Notes under the pieces: generated by a model
Told to the model about the DNA's origin: nothing
Database searches by the model: none
The model's input: only the letters and a program-made list of their open reading frames with translations
In this document: positions 1 through 7,882 of the stretch, piece after piece
Layout of the letters: each line of letters begins with the position of its first letter
Position numbering within the stretch: position 1 is the first letter of the stretch
Translations under genes and position numbers: made by a program
IMG/VR virus record: IMGVR_UViG_3300012209_000008
Location: 1 to 64,000 of that record
Direction: 5' to 3' (one strand)
Length of the DNA: 64,000 nt
Origin: a virus

Positions 1-221
1 GACTGCCGGCGCCAATATGAATCACGGGGCGCCTGCTCCCGAATCTTCGTCAGCGCGGCTTCCAACGCTCCTTGCGCCTTGTTCAGCATGTTCACCCGTG
101 CCGTGCGCTCGCGCGACGCGTCATCGTAAACCTGGCAAGCCTCGTTGTAGCGTTCGGTCGCGTCCTGCACTGCCGCGAACAGCGCCGCCAGTTCCTCAGT
201 AGGCCACACTACTTCGGCCAT
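1..221 (-). CDS. Hypothetical protein, 3' end outside window
   Basis: The reading frame opens with ATG at 221, seven bases after a GGAGG ribosome site, and stays open to base 1 (at least 73 codons, no stop seen). Its start overlaps the stop of the gene before it, as in the rest of this operon. The visible protein is helical, charged and rich in Ala and Glu (starts MAEVVWPTEELAALF), suggesting a short coiled coil. I do not recognise the family. Confidence 0.7.
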   Translation of the reverse strand, partial: MAEVVWPTEELAALFAAVQDATERYNEACQVYDDASRERTARVNMLNKAQGALEAALTKIREQAPRDSYWRRQ

Positions 222-346
222 CGTTCCTCCAGTTCGATCTCGGCTTCTTGGCGAAGCCGCGCCACCAGTTCGGCGCCGTAACGGCGCAAGTCTGCGAATG
301 TGTGCCGCAGCAACTCCTGGAGCGCCGTCTCGACGCGATCCGCCAC
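209..346 (-). CDS. Small helical protein, start uncertain
   Basis: The frame ending at 209 encodes an amphipathic, charged helix (about 45 residues, ending EIELEERWPK) that looks like real protein and overlaps the next ATG. The start is a problem. The well-placed ATG at 381 (after AGAAGGAG, overlapping the previous stop) runs in a different frame and stops after nine codons. GTG at 346 is the first ordinary start in the good frame but lacks a ribosome site. Either a non-standard start is used or the sequence carries a frameshift between 346 and 381. Confidence 0.5.
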   Translation of the reverse strand: MADRVETALQELLRHTFADLRRYGAELVARLRQEAEIELEERWPK

Positions 347-377
347 CCGATTCAGCGCGCGGACGGTTGGCGGCCCA

Positions 378-914
378 TCATAGCGCGGCTCCTTCTGGGG
401 CAGTCTGGGACTGGGCCTGTTCTGCCTGTGCCGCCACGACAAGCGCGAACCGCAGATCGTTGATACCTGAGAGCCACGCATCGCATTGCTCCGGAGTTGC
501 CCGTCGGTCCCACGGCCGGTCGTGCACGACACACCACAGTTCCTGTGGATCAAGTCCGTGGCGTTCCGCGAGGCGCTTGAGTGACTGACTGTGGTTTGCC
601 TGGGCCTGCTTCTCATGGGGCGCAACCATCACCCACGGCACGGACTTCGGCTTGCCCTCTGCGGTTTGCAACGGGAAGCGATCACCACTGAACCTCAGCA
701 CGTCGCTTGGCTCTCTTGGGGCCGGGGCCGCGGCCCGCGCGCCGAGTGCGACGTCGGCCAATCGTCGCATTTCCAGCATGTCGTCGGGGCGAAAGCCGTA
801 CACGTCGCCCACATACTGTTGGCGCTCCCAAATACGATCCGCCGCCACGAGACGCGATTTCGTCGCGAGCATCAAGCTCAGTTGACTCAGTGCGTCCAGC
901 GGGGCATCACGCAC
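378..914 (-). CDS. Hypothetical protein
   Basis: I chose GTG at 914 because AAGGAAGAG lies seven bases upstream and the start overlaps the stop of the preceding 28-codon gene. The longer ATG version adds a run of basic residues without support. The 178-residue product has a helical N-terminal half and a C-terminal half containing WCVVHDRPWDRRATPEQCDAWL. No transmembrane segment or catalytic motif is evident. It belongs to the minus-strand nucleotide/replication operon. Function unknown. Confidence 0.7.
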   Translation of the reverse strand: MRDAPLDALSQLSLMLATKSRLVAADRIWERQQYVGDVYGFRPDDMLEMRRLADVALGARAAAPAPREPSDVLRFSGDRFPLQTAEGKPKSVPWVMVAPHEKQAQANHSQSLKRLAERHGLDPQELWCVVHDRPWDRRATPEQCDAWLSGINDLRFALVVAAQAEQAQSQTAPEGAAL

Positions 915-993
915 GGGCCTCTTCCTTTTTGATCGGCCACGAGTGCGCATCCCAATCGTGCCCGTCGCTATCCCGCATGTCGCGGTCAGTCAT
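907..993 (-). CDS. 28-residue hypothetical protein
   Basis: A very short gene fills the gap between two overlapping neighbours. Its ATG at 993 overlaps the previous stop (ATGA), and its own stop at 907 overlaps the GTG start of the next gene. The product is acidic and His/Trp-bearing (MTDRDMRDSDGHDWDAHSW). The two-sided overlap is the main evidence that it is translated, perhaps for translational coupling. Function unknown. Confidence 0.5.
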   Translation of the reverse strand: MTDRDMRDSDGHDWDAHSWPIKKEEARA

Positions 994-1184
994 TCGAGGG
1001 TGTCCCCGTCATCTATGCCGAGCACATGCTTGGCGAATGCCCGGAGCGCAGCGGGTTCGTCTTTCATGCCACACGGGAAGCAAACCATCTCTCCATGGGG
1101 CCCATACGGGCGCAGCTCGGCGATCTGGCCGCACAGGTCGCACTGCTGCGGTAATTCTGGGGCGATGAATCCGCGGCCACTCAT
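990..1184 (-). CDS. Small zinc-ribbon protein
   Basis: A 64-residue protein with two CxxC pairs (CDLC and CFPCG) 19 residues apart, the pattern of a single zinc ribbon. ATG at 1184 is preferred over the upstream ATG at 1238 because it overlaps the exonuclease stop (ATGA). Probably a small DNA-, RNA- or protein-binding adaptor of the replication operon. The exact role cannot be read from sequence. Confidence 0.75.
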   Translation of the reverse strand: MSGRGFIAPELPQQCDLCGQIAELRPYGPHGEMVCFPCGMKDEPAALRAFAKHVLGIDDGDTLE

Positions 1185-1753
1185 GGAGCGCTCACGGGCA
1201 GATCTAACCTCCCTTGACGCCACAGTTCTTGGGCACACACCAGCAGCATGTCCGCATCGCTACTGGCGCGGTGTTCTTGAGTCGGGTGCACCCCGAACAA
1301 GGCCTCGTACAACTCCGTCAGCTTGAGGTACTTCCCGGTGAGGTACTGGGTCGCCTCCACCGTGCAAATCTGGACCGGCGGCCAGGGGAAGGCCCGCGCC
1401 TTCTCCATCCGCTGCAACTCCGCGTCCACCACTGCCACGTCATACGGGAGGTTGTGGGCCAGGAGGATCCGCTCACCCAGCACGAAGTCCACGAGGGGGC
1501 CGTAGACCTTCACGAAGGACGGCGCTCCGGCCAGATCCTCCGTCGTGAGCTTGGTGATCTTGGTGCACTCCGCCGGCACCGGCACGGGCGGCCGCACCAG
1601 CGTGCTGTAGCGCGCAGGCACCGGCCAGCCGCGGCTCCCATCCGTTGGCAGCGTCACCTTCAGCGCCGTGATCTCAATCACGTACGGCTGCTGGGCCAGC
1701 GGGAGGACCGGGCTCACGGTCAAACTGGTCGCTTCGGTATCCAAGATGATCAT
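1181..1753 (-). CDS. DnaQ-like 3'-5' exonuclease (DEDDh)
   Basis: Predicted proofreading-type 3'-5' exonuclease of the DEDDh superfamily, 190 residues, metal dependent. Exo I is DTEAT at residues 5-9, Exo II is HNLPYD at 100-105, and Exo III is H161-R-A-S-S-D166. All expected acidic residues and the histidine are present. The start at 1753 overlaps the stop of the membrane-protein gene (ATGA). No DNA polymerase gene lies in the window, so this may act as a free-standing editing or processing nuclease for a polymerase encoded elsewhere or by the host. The family call is firm, the biological substrate is inferred. Confidence 0.88.
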   Translation of the reverse strand: MIILDTEATSLTVSPVLPLAQQPYVIEITALKVTLPTDGSRGWPVPARYSTLVRPPVPVPAECTKITKLTTEDLAGAPSFVKVYGPLVDFVLGERILLAHNLPYDVAVVDAELQRMEKARAFPWPPVQICTVEATQYLTGKYLKLTELYEALFGVHPTQEHRASSDADMLLVCAQELWRQGRLDLPVSAP

Positions 1754-1974
1754 CGGTGTTTCCGCTCCAGCCACCGCGCGTAGACCTGCAGCGCAATCAC
1801 TCCTCCCACATTCAGCGCAAAGGCCGCGCCAAAGATCCCCAGCAAGGTCCACCAGGAATGCGTCACTTGCGCCACCCACGCGCCCACCATCCATGGCGCC
1901 AACTCATCGCCCAACCGAAGCCGCGGGCGCCGCTTCCGCGCCGTCTCGACCAAACGCTCCTGCAACGGGTTCAC
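1750..1974 (-). CDS. Small single-pass membrane protein
   Basis: 74 residues starting with GTG at 1974, overlapping the previous stop (GTGA). A basic N-terminus (ARKRRPRLRL) precedes a hydrophobic stretch at about residues 33-66 (WTLLGIFGAAFALNVGGVIAL) and a short basic tail (ARWLERKHR). One, perhaps two, membrane spans are likely. Its place among nucleotide-metabolism genes gives no hint of function. Confidence 0.7.
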   Translation of the reverse strand: MNPLQERLVETARKRRPRLRLGDELAPWMVGAWVAQVTHSWWTLLGIFGAAFALNVGGVIALQVYARWLERKHR

Positions 1975-2393
1975 GACTCGGCCAACCGAGCGCGGAGCGC
2001 TTCATCCAATCCTGGAAACGCCGACCGTGGCGGCCCCGGCTGGATGGCCTGCACTTGACGTATGATGGCTCGGGCCTCCTTGTCCGTCAGCCACCGGCTC
2101 GGCTTACACCCCCAGGGACAGCGCATCGCCTTCACCAGTCCGAAGAGCCGACAGAGGATGGGCCGCACGTGGTACACCGAACAGAAGCCATCCGCGGTCA
2201 GGAGCGGACAGGTCAACGTGGCGGCCTGCTCCGGCGTCAGCACCAGACGACCGGCCCCCGCCGTCTGCACCACGCGCTCCCACTCCGCCGGGAACATCGG
2301 CACCGGGCCGCAGGACTGCTGGCACTTCCGTTGGCAGTTCAGCCGCGGCAGCCGCAGGTAGATCTGATCTATCGCCGACCCGCGCCAGGTCAT
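1971..2393 (-). CDS. YkgJ-like cysteine-cluster protein
   Basis: 140 residues with a dense pattern of cysteines: C-x3-C-x3-C near residues 20-28, CPLL and GFCSVY around 62-73, RPILCR, then CPWGC near 91-95. This matches the YkgJ/Fe-S-cluster-or-zinc-chelating family (PF03692). Members bind metal, but their reaction is generally unknown. The gene overlaps its neighbours on both sides by four bases, placing it firmly in the operon. Confidence 0.8.
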   Translation of the reverse strand: MTWRGSAIDQIYLRLPRLNCQRKCQQSCGPVPMFPAEWERVVQTAGAGRLVLTPEQAATLTCPLLTADGFCSVYHVRPILCRLFGLVKAMRCPWGCKPSRWLTDKEARAIIRQVQAIQPGPPRSAFPGLDEALRARLAES

Positions 2394-2755
2394 AGCGCCG
2401 GAGGTTCGCGGGCCAGGGTAAACTGATCCAGCAGCTGCACCCCCATCACGGCATAATTGCCCAGATCCAACAGTGTGTCCCGAATGGTCTCTGCTGGCAT
2501 CTCGGTCGGGGTGCCGTGCCGCAGCCCCTCAAACCACGTCTCCAACCGTTGATACTTACGGTGCAGGTCGGCGTACAACAACAGATAGGCCATTCCGGCG
2601 TCCGTCTCGTGATAACGACCTTCGCCATAGGCAAGCACTTTCCGGAGCCGGAGCGTGGCCATCTCATCCAGCACACGCTCGTAAGGCCCTTGTGTTGGAA
2701 GCGTCATGGCCGCGGCGAGTCGCGCCTCCCGGTCCAGTACGTCACTTGGCGGCAC
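2390..2755 (-). CDS. DUF1599 / nucleotide-modification-associated protein
   Basis: 121 residues. The features ERVLDEM...LAYGEGRY, DLHRKYQRLE and a C-terminal TIRDTLLDLGNYAVMGVQLL match the DUF1599 family (nucleotide modification associated domain 1, PF07659), a MazG-like all-helical fold often found in phages with altered DNA bases. It sits two genes from thyX, which fits a role in nucleotide-pool handling. The enzymatic reaction is not established. Confidence 0.8.
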   Translation of the reverse strand: MPPSDVLDREARLAAAMTLPTQGPYERVLDEMATLRLRKVLAYGEGRYHETDAGMAYLLLYADLHRKYQRLETWFEGLRHGTPTEMPAETIRDTLLDLGNYAVMGVQLLDQFTLAREPPAL

Positions 2756-3110
2756 CAGTCACCTCCTCCTTGAGATCAATCCCTTGGAGCTTGGCCAGCA
2801 CCAGCATCAGCGTCGGCCCGAACATCTGGAACCACTGATAGCTGGCCAATGTCTCGTCCCGCGCCGTCCGGGCGGACTTTTGGCCGAAGGTCGGGTCGTC
2901 AGGCTTAATCTCGCCTTCCCGCGTCCGCGTCACCGAGCGCCGCCACAGGTAGTAACCCGGCCGGAGCCACGCGGCCAACCGCGCCGGATCGGTGGCCAAG
3001 GCCTCCACCTCTTCCGCCAAGGGCACATTCTGCAAGCGCATCCCCGGCCGCTCGGGCGTCATGAAGGCCGGGTCCACGTAGATCCGCTCTGGCACCAGGG
3101 GCTCCGTCAT
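2742..3110 (-). CDS. Hypothetical protein
   Basis: 122 residues, overlapping the neighbouring starts and stops. The N-terminal part is proline rich, the middle has PGYYLWRRSVTRTREGE, and the C-terminus is a helix (TLMLVLAKLQGIDLKEE). No recognised domain. Its position between thyX and the DUF1599 gene suggests an accessory of nucleotide metabolism, as inference only. Confidence 0.7.
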   Translation of the reverse strand: MTEPLVPERIYVDPAFMTPERPGMRLQNVPLAEEVEALATDPARLAAWLRPGYYLWRRSVTRTREGEIKPDDPTFGQKSARTARDETLASYQWFQMFGPTLMLVLAKLQGIDLKEEVTGAAK

Positions 3111-3280
3111 ATCTGGACTTCCTGACGGAAGCGCGCAGCCAATGGTGTCCGTGAACCTGCAGGGACCCTTGCCTGCACAGTTGGCACGATTGTCTTTTCA
3201 AAGAAGTCCCGCAATTCGTCTGCGGCGCCTTGATCGGTTACTGGCGCGATGATAGTCATTTCCACCGTATTGCCAGGCAT
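3107..3280 (-). CDS. 57-residue hypothetical protein
   Basis: A short gene that fills the gap between thyX and the next gene. ATG at 3280 overlaps the thyX stop (TGATG), with GGAGG seven bases upstream. Its TGA at 3107 overlaps the next ATG. The product begins MPGNTVEMTIIAPVTDQGAA and contains an acidic helix (ADELRDFFEK) and a basic C-terminus. Exact packing between neighbours and a good ribosome site make it very likely real. No family recognised. Confidence 0.75.
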   Translation of the reverse strand: MPGNTVEMTIIAPVTDQGAADELRDFFEKTIVPTVQARVPAGSRTPLAARFRQEVQI

Positions 3281-4107
3281 CAGGCCTCCTGTGGCTTGGG
3301 TGTCGGCACCGCTTCAAAGCGCGTAGTTTCCCACGTGGCCTGGATCTCCTCACAGGTGGCCGGCCACCTCTGCTCGAACTCCCGGCCGCCGTCCGCATCC
3401 CAATCCCACCGATGGCCGGTCGCTGGATTGAACACCGCCGGTTTGATCGGGCACTCCTGAAAGTCGGGGAACAAGCAGACGCCGGTCGCCGCGCAGTGCA
3501 CCCGCAGGAAGGGCTCGGCCCACGGATGGATGTCCAGCACCACCTGGCGGATCCGCCGGAACACATCCTGCGTCTCCCCTTGCGTCCGGGTACAGAGTCG
3601 GAGCCGCATCTGCTCGCTCAAGGAGCGGAGGTTGACCTGCATGATGATCTGCGTGGCCACGTTCGTCGGCAGGACTCCGCGGGCATCTTGGGGCGGCGCG
3701 CCCGCGGCCAACATCTCCTGGTAGCCGTCCTTGATCTGAGCCATGGTCAGGCGGTAGATCTGGGCCGCCTCACTGTCCGGCGCCTCCCGCAAGGCGGGCG
3801 GCGTAAGGTAGACAAACTCACTCATGTCCACCGCGCGTTGGCTCTGCTGGGCATAACTGGCGTGCCGATGGCGCACCAACTGATGCGTGAAGGCACGGGA
3901 GACCTCCTGAATCAGGAAGGTGTAGTTGACCATCTCCCAGGAGGACTGGATGGTGTGGAGGACGTGGCCCAATTCCTTCAGCTTGCGTTCCGCTGGCCAG
4001 GCCTTGATCTCATGGAACAAACCCGCCGTCTGGCTCAGCCGGGTCTGCTTGGTGAACAACAACAGCTCCAGGGCATCCCGGGTGTAGTCCAACAGGATCA
4101 CATTCAC
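3280..4107 (-). CDS. thyX: Flavin-dependent thymidylate synthase ThyX
   Basis: Converts dUMP to dTMP using methylenetetrahydrofolate, NADPH and FAD. The ThyX signature RHRx7S is intact: R79-H80-R81 followed by S89 (RHRHASYAQQSQR), the substrate and flavin site. Length (275 residues) suits the family, and the C-terminal third carries extra sequence with CLFPDFQECP. The start overlaps the stop of the FAD-oxidoreductase gene. The enzyme makes the phage independent of host thymidylate synthesis. With the adjacent oxidoreductase and DUF1599 gene it could also feed a modified-base pathway, which is inference. Confidence 0.93.
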   Translation of the reverse strand: MNVILLDYTRDALELLLFTKQTRLSQTAGLFHEIKAWPAERKLKELGHVLHTIQSSWEMVNYTFLIQEVSRAFTHQLVRHRHASYAQQSQRAVDMSEFVYLTPPALREAPDSEAAQIYRLTMAQIKDGYQEMLAAGAPPQDARGVLPTNVATQIIMQVNLRSLSEQMRLRLCTRTQGETQDVFRRIRQVVLDIHPWAEPFLRVHCAATGVCLFPDFQECPIKPAVFNPATGHRWDWDADGGREFEQRWPATCEEIQATWETTRFEAVPTPKPQEA

Positions 4108-5051
4108 GACGGCTCCTTCGCAGGGAACACAGTGGGAAGATGCCAGCGGTAACTACTGCGCTCCTCAATCATCCGCGCCACCAGGTCCAGATCATGCACC
4201 ACATCATCCAGGAGGATCTGCCGCCACGTCGCGAAGCGACCCACGCTGTAGACCCCGAAGCGGTCCGTCATGGCCAGGATGAACGCCCGCCGCACCGGAT
4301 CCGGAATCGGCTGCAGCTTCCCGTAACGCTGATGATGGAGACCAATGGCGGTGTATGCCGTCCGCGACGGCAGTCCAAAACAATCCTGGAGGACGTGCCG
4401 CACGGTGATGTCCGGCGTCTCGTGAACCAGGTCCGCAAACTCCAACGTGAGGCCAGTGCCGGTGAAACTGGCCCGGTAGGGCAAGTCCTCGATCTCCGGA
4501 AAGTAGACCGACTGATACAGGTCCACCTCGGGACGGGTCACCAACACCTGCACAGTCCAGATGGATCGGTACTGAAACGGCGGACGGTCCGGCCACTCCA
4601 CCAGGGCCATCAACTGGTCCATGGGGATGGTGCTGATCATCGGCCGGGCCCAGTCCTCTGGCAAGTGTTCGGCGGTGAGCGCCGTGTCGTACTGGACGGA
4701 GACGCTCCGCGCTAGCTGATCGATGAAGTCCGGCGGGGCCACCCAGCGCTCCGCCGGGGCCAGGTTCAAGATGCTCCGCTCCTGCACCCGCCCCAGCACC
4801 TTCTGGCTGTAGGCATTGGCCATGGCCAGCGTCGGCGTGGTCACCAACTCTCCCTTCCACCAGGCAGCCTTCTGGACATTCACCTTCCGGAACGGGATGC
4901 CAGTGGCCCGGCTCACCGCATCACTCCGGAAGCGGAGCACCGCACTGTGATTGTTGGGGAGGCTGGGCTGCGCCTCACACACCAACGGCGTGTGCCGCCG
5001 GAGGACATGTGCGGCGAGGAGACCCGCCATCCCGGCGCCCCAAATTATCAC
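4104..5051 (-). CDS. FAD-dependent oxidoreductase
   Basis: 315 residues from GTG at 5051, which overlaps the preceding stop and has GGGAGG upstream. The N-terminus is a classical dinucleotide-binding Rossmann motif (IIWGAGMAGLLAAHVL, GxGxxG at residues 4-9) followed by an acidic residue after strand 2 (VCEAQP), typical of FAD binding. No closer subfamily is evident. Related amine-oxidase-like proteins occur in some phage thymine-modification loci. Here the gene is directly fused by overlap to thyX. Substrate unknown. Confidence 0.78.
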   Translation of the reverse strand: MIIWGAGMAGLLAAHVLRRHTPLVCEAQPSLPNNHSAVLRFRSDAVSRATGIPFRKVNVQKAAWWKGELVTTPTLAMANAYSQKVLGRVQERSILNLAPAERWVAPPDFIDQLARSVSVQYDTALTAEHLPEDWARPMISTIPMDQLMALVEWPDRPPFQYRSIWTVQVLVTRPEVDLYQSVYFPEIEDLPYRASFTGTGLTLEFADLVHETPDITVRHVLQDCFGLPSRTAYTAIGLHHQRYGKLQPIPDPVRRAFILAMTDRFGVYSVGRFATWRQILLDDVVHDLDLVARMIEERSSYRWHLPTVFPAKEPS

Positions 5052-5233
5052 GGTGCCTCCCTGAAGCCGCGGATGGCTTGGAGGACGGCCTGACGGTGGG
5101 CCGGACTCCCGCGCGCTACCCGGTACAACTCCCAGATCCGATCCCGCAGGGCCTGGGGCACCTGGAACCAGTGGGTCGGGCAAAAGATGCGCCCCATCGC
5201 GATCTGGATGTGACAGATTGGACACCGGTTCAT
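5048..5233 (-). CDS. Small zinc-finger protein
   Basis: 61 residues starting at ATG 5233, overlapping the RusA-like stop. CPICH at residues 4-8 and FCPTHWFQ at about 18-25 form a CxxC...CxxH metal site, followed by a helix (QALRDRIWELYRVARG). Similar short zinc proteins are common next to phage recombination genes. Probably a nucleic-acid or protein adaptor. Confidence 0.72.
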   Translation of the reverse strand: MNRCPICHIQIAMGRIFCPTHWFQVPQALRDRIWELYRVARGSPAHRQAVLQAIRGFREAP

Positions 5234-5838
5234 ACGTTCTCCAAGAGCACTTCTACCCGCGGGTTGGCCGGGTCCAGATACAACCGAGAGCCATCCCAGC
5301 TGACCAGCCACTTGTCATCCTCGATCACCTCCCGGACTTGCAACAGATCGGCCAGCCCCTGGTAATAGCCCACCGCGTCCCCCGGGCCGTCCACATCCCG
5401 AAAGAAGTAGGCTCGACAGTTGAACTCCACCGGCGGCGCCGTCCGACCATCCCACTTCAGCTCCGCCGTCTCACACCACCGGGTCCAGGCCGCGCTCGGG
5501 ATGTGCACCTTGTGATGGCCCCGCTGGACCACGGCGCCGTGGTTCTTTTTGGTGCGGGGCGCCCCCAGCACCGTCACCCGGATCCGCAGGGGCCGTTCCG
5601 GACTCACCCAGGCCTCCGCGGGAAGCGTACTCGTGACCACCGTCTCGCCGTTAACCTGACGCACACTGAACACCCCCAAGGGGAAGCGCATGGCCGGGGA
5701 TTGGGCCGCGGCCTCTGGCGACGCGAACCGCGCCGCCTCCGCCAGCTTGGCCGTGGTCATCGGGCCGATCCCCGTCATCTTGGCGAACCAGAGCCGCTTG
5801 CCCTGGTACCGTTGCGCAGACTCCAACACCCAGTCCAT
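5230..5838 (-). CDS. RusA-like Holliday-junction resolvase
   Basis: 202 residues. The C-terminal 120 match the RusA endonuclease family: a first strand IRVTVLGAPRTKKNHG, then an acidic segment RDVDGPGDAVGYYQGLADLL, and EVIEDDKWLVSWDGSRLYLD, giving the clustered aspartates that bind metal. The first 75 residues are an extra domain not typical of RusA (about 120 residues) and contain WFAKMTGIGPMTTAKLAEAA. Predicted to resolve recombination or replication branches before packaging. The catalytic aspartate spacing is slightly unusual, so the call is by overall pattern. Confidence 0.78.
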   Translation of the reverse strand: MDWVLESAQRYQGKRLWFAKMTGIGPMTTAKLAEAARFASPEAAAQSPAMRFPLGVFSVRQVNGETVVTSTLPAEAWVSPERPLRIRVTVLGAPRTKKNHGAVVQRGHHKVHIPSAAWTRWCETAELKWDGRTAPPVEFNCRAYFFRDVDGPGDAVGYYQGLADLLQVREVIEDDKWLVSWDGSRLYLDPANPRVEVLLENV

Positions 5839-6068
5839 CAGCGCAGCTTGGGGTCAATGCGGATCTGGGCCCCGTCCGCGGTCCGCGCGTCGTCCAGGTA
5901 CTCCGGCCCATACACGTGGCCGCCGGTCCGGATCCCAAAGTTCGGCTCCACGCAGCGGCACCGGGCATAGTGCTTGTCGCAGGTCCGGCACCACTTGAAC
6001 GCTACATATGTGCTGTCGGAGGCTTGGCGCAACCGGGCGTCGGCGTCGGCACAGCCGCACTGGGCCAC
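5838..6068 (-). CDS. Cysteine-rich zinc-binding protein
   Basis: 76 residues from GTG 6068 (GGGAGGG upstream) with CGC, WCRTC and ARCRC clusters. The frame is open further upstream and adds another CGDC pair. A CTG at 6128, seven bases after AGGAG and overlapping the primase-helicase stop (CTGA), would give a 96-residue protein beginning LSEYIGDASLGLVCGDCG. The longer form makes two complete four-Cys sites and fits the overlap habit of the operon. Zinc binding is likely, the target is unknown. Confidence 0.72.
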   Translation of the reverse strand: MAQCGCADADARLRQASDSTYVAFKWCRTCDKHYARCRCVEPNFGIRTGGHVYGPEYLDDARTADGAQIRIDPKLR

Positions 6069-6124
6069 TGCCCTCCCACAATCCCCACAGACGAGCCCTA
6101 AGCTCGCGTCTCCTATGTACTCGC

Positions 6125-7882
6125 TCAGAAAGTGTCTCCTGGTCCTTGCGGGTGATCCAGCAGCTCATCCCACGGCTCCACCCGCAGAAACAAGCTCCGG
6201 TCCACCACACTACTCTTGTAGCGATGTTTCCCGATATGAATCCCCATCAACCCCGGCACAAGCACCTCGGCCAATGGCATCCGAGCCGCGCGCACCGCGG
6301 CCAGTTGTTCCTTCTCCACCCCTGGTCGGAGCACCTTGTGGAGCATCAGAATCAGGTCCGGCTCCTCCTCCAACGCGCCAGACTGTTTCAGGGCTGTAGT
6401 CGGCGGTGGACTCACGAGTGCCAACGGCCCTGCTTCTCGCGGGGGACGGTTCGCTTGCGCGGTGAGAAGAATGGTGAGGTGATGTTCCTTGGCCAACTCC
6501 TTGGCCCGGCGGACGGTCTCCGTGACAGCAGCGGTCAGGTTCCCATTCCCATTGTCCTCGCCGAAGTTCATTCTGAGGATATGATCCAGAATCACAAAAC
6601 GAAACCCCCACTGGGCAGCTTGTGCCACATGGGCGGCAAATTGATCGGGCGTCACCCGACCCTGTTCCACAAAGTACAATTGCCCGTGATACCGCTCCCG
6701 GAGCCCGCTCACGGCCGCGCTGAGGCGCGCGGCGATATCTTCCGGCGCCAACTGAAGTTCTTGTGCAAGCCAACTCAGCTCATTCTCCAAGAGCCGAACC
6801 GGCGGAATATGTAAGGCCAAGGCAGCCAAGCGCAGCCACGCCTCCTCTGGCGGCATCTCTGTGGTCAACGCATAGATCCCCCAGCCATGGCTCGCCCAAT
6901 GAGTAATGCAGTTCATTACGAAGGTGGTCTTGCCCAAGCCGGGGCGGGCGCCTAACACCACCATCATCGTGCGCCGCAGTTTGCCAAGGGTGGCGTCCAA
7001 CGTTTTCCACGGCCAGACCGCCAACTCCGTCGCGGGCTGGTCGCGGAGCGCATTGGCCCTGGCAATTTGATCCGCCGTAATGCGGTCCCGATCCGCCGCC
7101 GATAAGCCGAGCGATCCAGCCTCGGCGAGGAGTTGCGCCGCCAAATGCTGGTAGACGGGCCCGTGCACAGGCTGATACCGTGCCACATTGGCGGCGATGG
7201 CCTGGACCTCCCCCTCCGGCAACGGTGGGCGGCAGCGCCGCTGGTTTACTGCAAGCAGCGCGATAGCAATCTCCTCCTGTTCCATTCCGCGACGCCGCAT
7301 GGACCCGGCCAAACTCGTCAACGTGGTATTGCGTTCGCCGGGAGGGAGCGGCTCGCCCGAGGCCAGCACTACGGGCTCTAGTGTCCCACCGTTCCGGAGC
7401 CGCCCAACGATCCCAGCCGGGACAGAGAGCGCGTCGCTCGTCTTACCGCGCCACCGGTAGACCGTCCCACTGGGATGAATCGACGGGGGCATAATCACAT
7501 ACCCTGCATCGCCCCGGACATCCACATGCGGCGCGAGTACCCGGTTCGCGATGGACCCGCCACCAGGGTGCTGGAACCACAGATGCTGGCCGCGCGCTGT
7601 CAGAACCCGGAGCGTCGGAATGGCCAAGAGTCCCAGACGTTCGGCGGCCACAGTGCCCTCAGCCCCATCCAGATCAAACACCAGATGCCCTGTGCGCCCG
7701 GGCACCGCCGCAATGTTGTATTGAGGGTTCTCCTGCCACCAGCGCTGCACTTGCACTAGATCAGTCGTGGCATCCTTGAAGCCGTTCGGCGTGGCTGGTT
7801 CCTTTCCGTGGGCCCGGAGCGGGAAGATGGGCCAGCCCCGTTGGGCATAGGCAGCTGCGGCGGCTGCCAGATCAATCGACAT
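6125..7882 (-). CDS. Primase-polymerase / DnaB-type helicase fusion
   Basis: 585 residues with two enzymes in one chain. Residues 1-160 are a bifunctional primase/polymerase (Prim-Pol, AEP superfamily) domain with the metal-binding FDLDG (D70, D72) and GQHLWF and GDAGYVIMPPS. Residues about 180-235 resemble a primase C-terminal linker (PPGERNTTLTSLAGSMRRRGM). Residues 285-560 are a RecA/DnaB-like hexameric helicase with Walker A GARPGLGKTT (311-320), Walker B RFVILDH (428-434) and LLTAQANRP. It probably unwinds and primes phage DNA, and is the replisome core visible here. Confidence 0.92.
   Translation of the reverse strand: MSIDLAAAAAAYAQRGWPIFPLRAHGKEPATPNGFKDATTDLVQVQRWWQENPQYNIAAVPGRTGHLVFDLDGAEGTVAAERLGLLAIPTLRVLTARGQHLWFQHPGGGSIANRVLAPHVDVRGDAGYVIMPPSIHPSGTVYRWRGKTSDALSVPAGIVGRLRNGGTLEPVVLASGEPLPPGERNTTLTSLAGSMRRRGMEQEEIAIALLAVNQRRCRPPLPEGEVQAIAANVARYQPVHGPVYQHLAAQLLAEAGSLGLSAADRDRITADQIARANALRDQPATELAVWPWKTLDATLGKLRRTMMVVLGARPGLGKTTFVMNCITHWASHGWGIYALTTEMPPEEAWLRLAALALHIPPVRLLENELSWLAQELQLAPEDIAARLSAAVSGLRERYHGQLYFVEQGRVTPDQFAAHVAQAAQWGFRFVILDHILRMNFGEDNGNGNLTAAVTETVRRAKELAKEHHLTILLTAQANRPPREAGPLALVSPPPTTALKQSGALEEEPDLILMLHKVLRPGVEKEQLAAVRAARMPLAEVLVPGLMGIHIGKHRYKSSVVDRSLFLRVEPWDELLDHPQGPGDTF

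Noticed and set aside
5653-5968. 105-residue shadow frame over the RusA-like and zinc-protein genes
   Set aside because: Overlaps two well-supported genes on the same strand and shows no motif.
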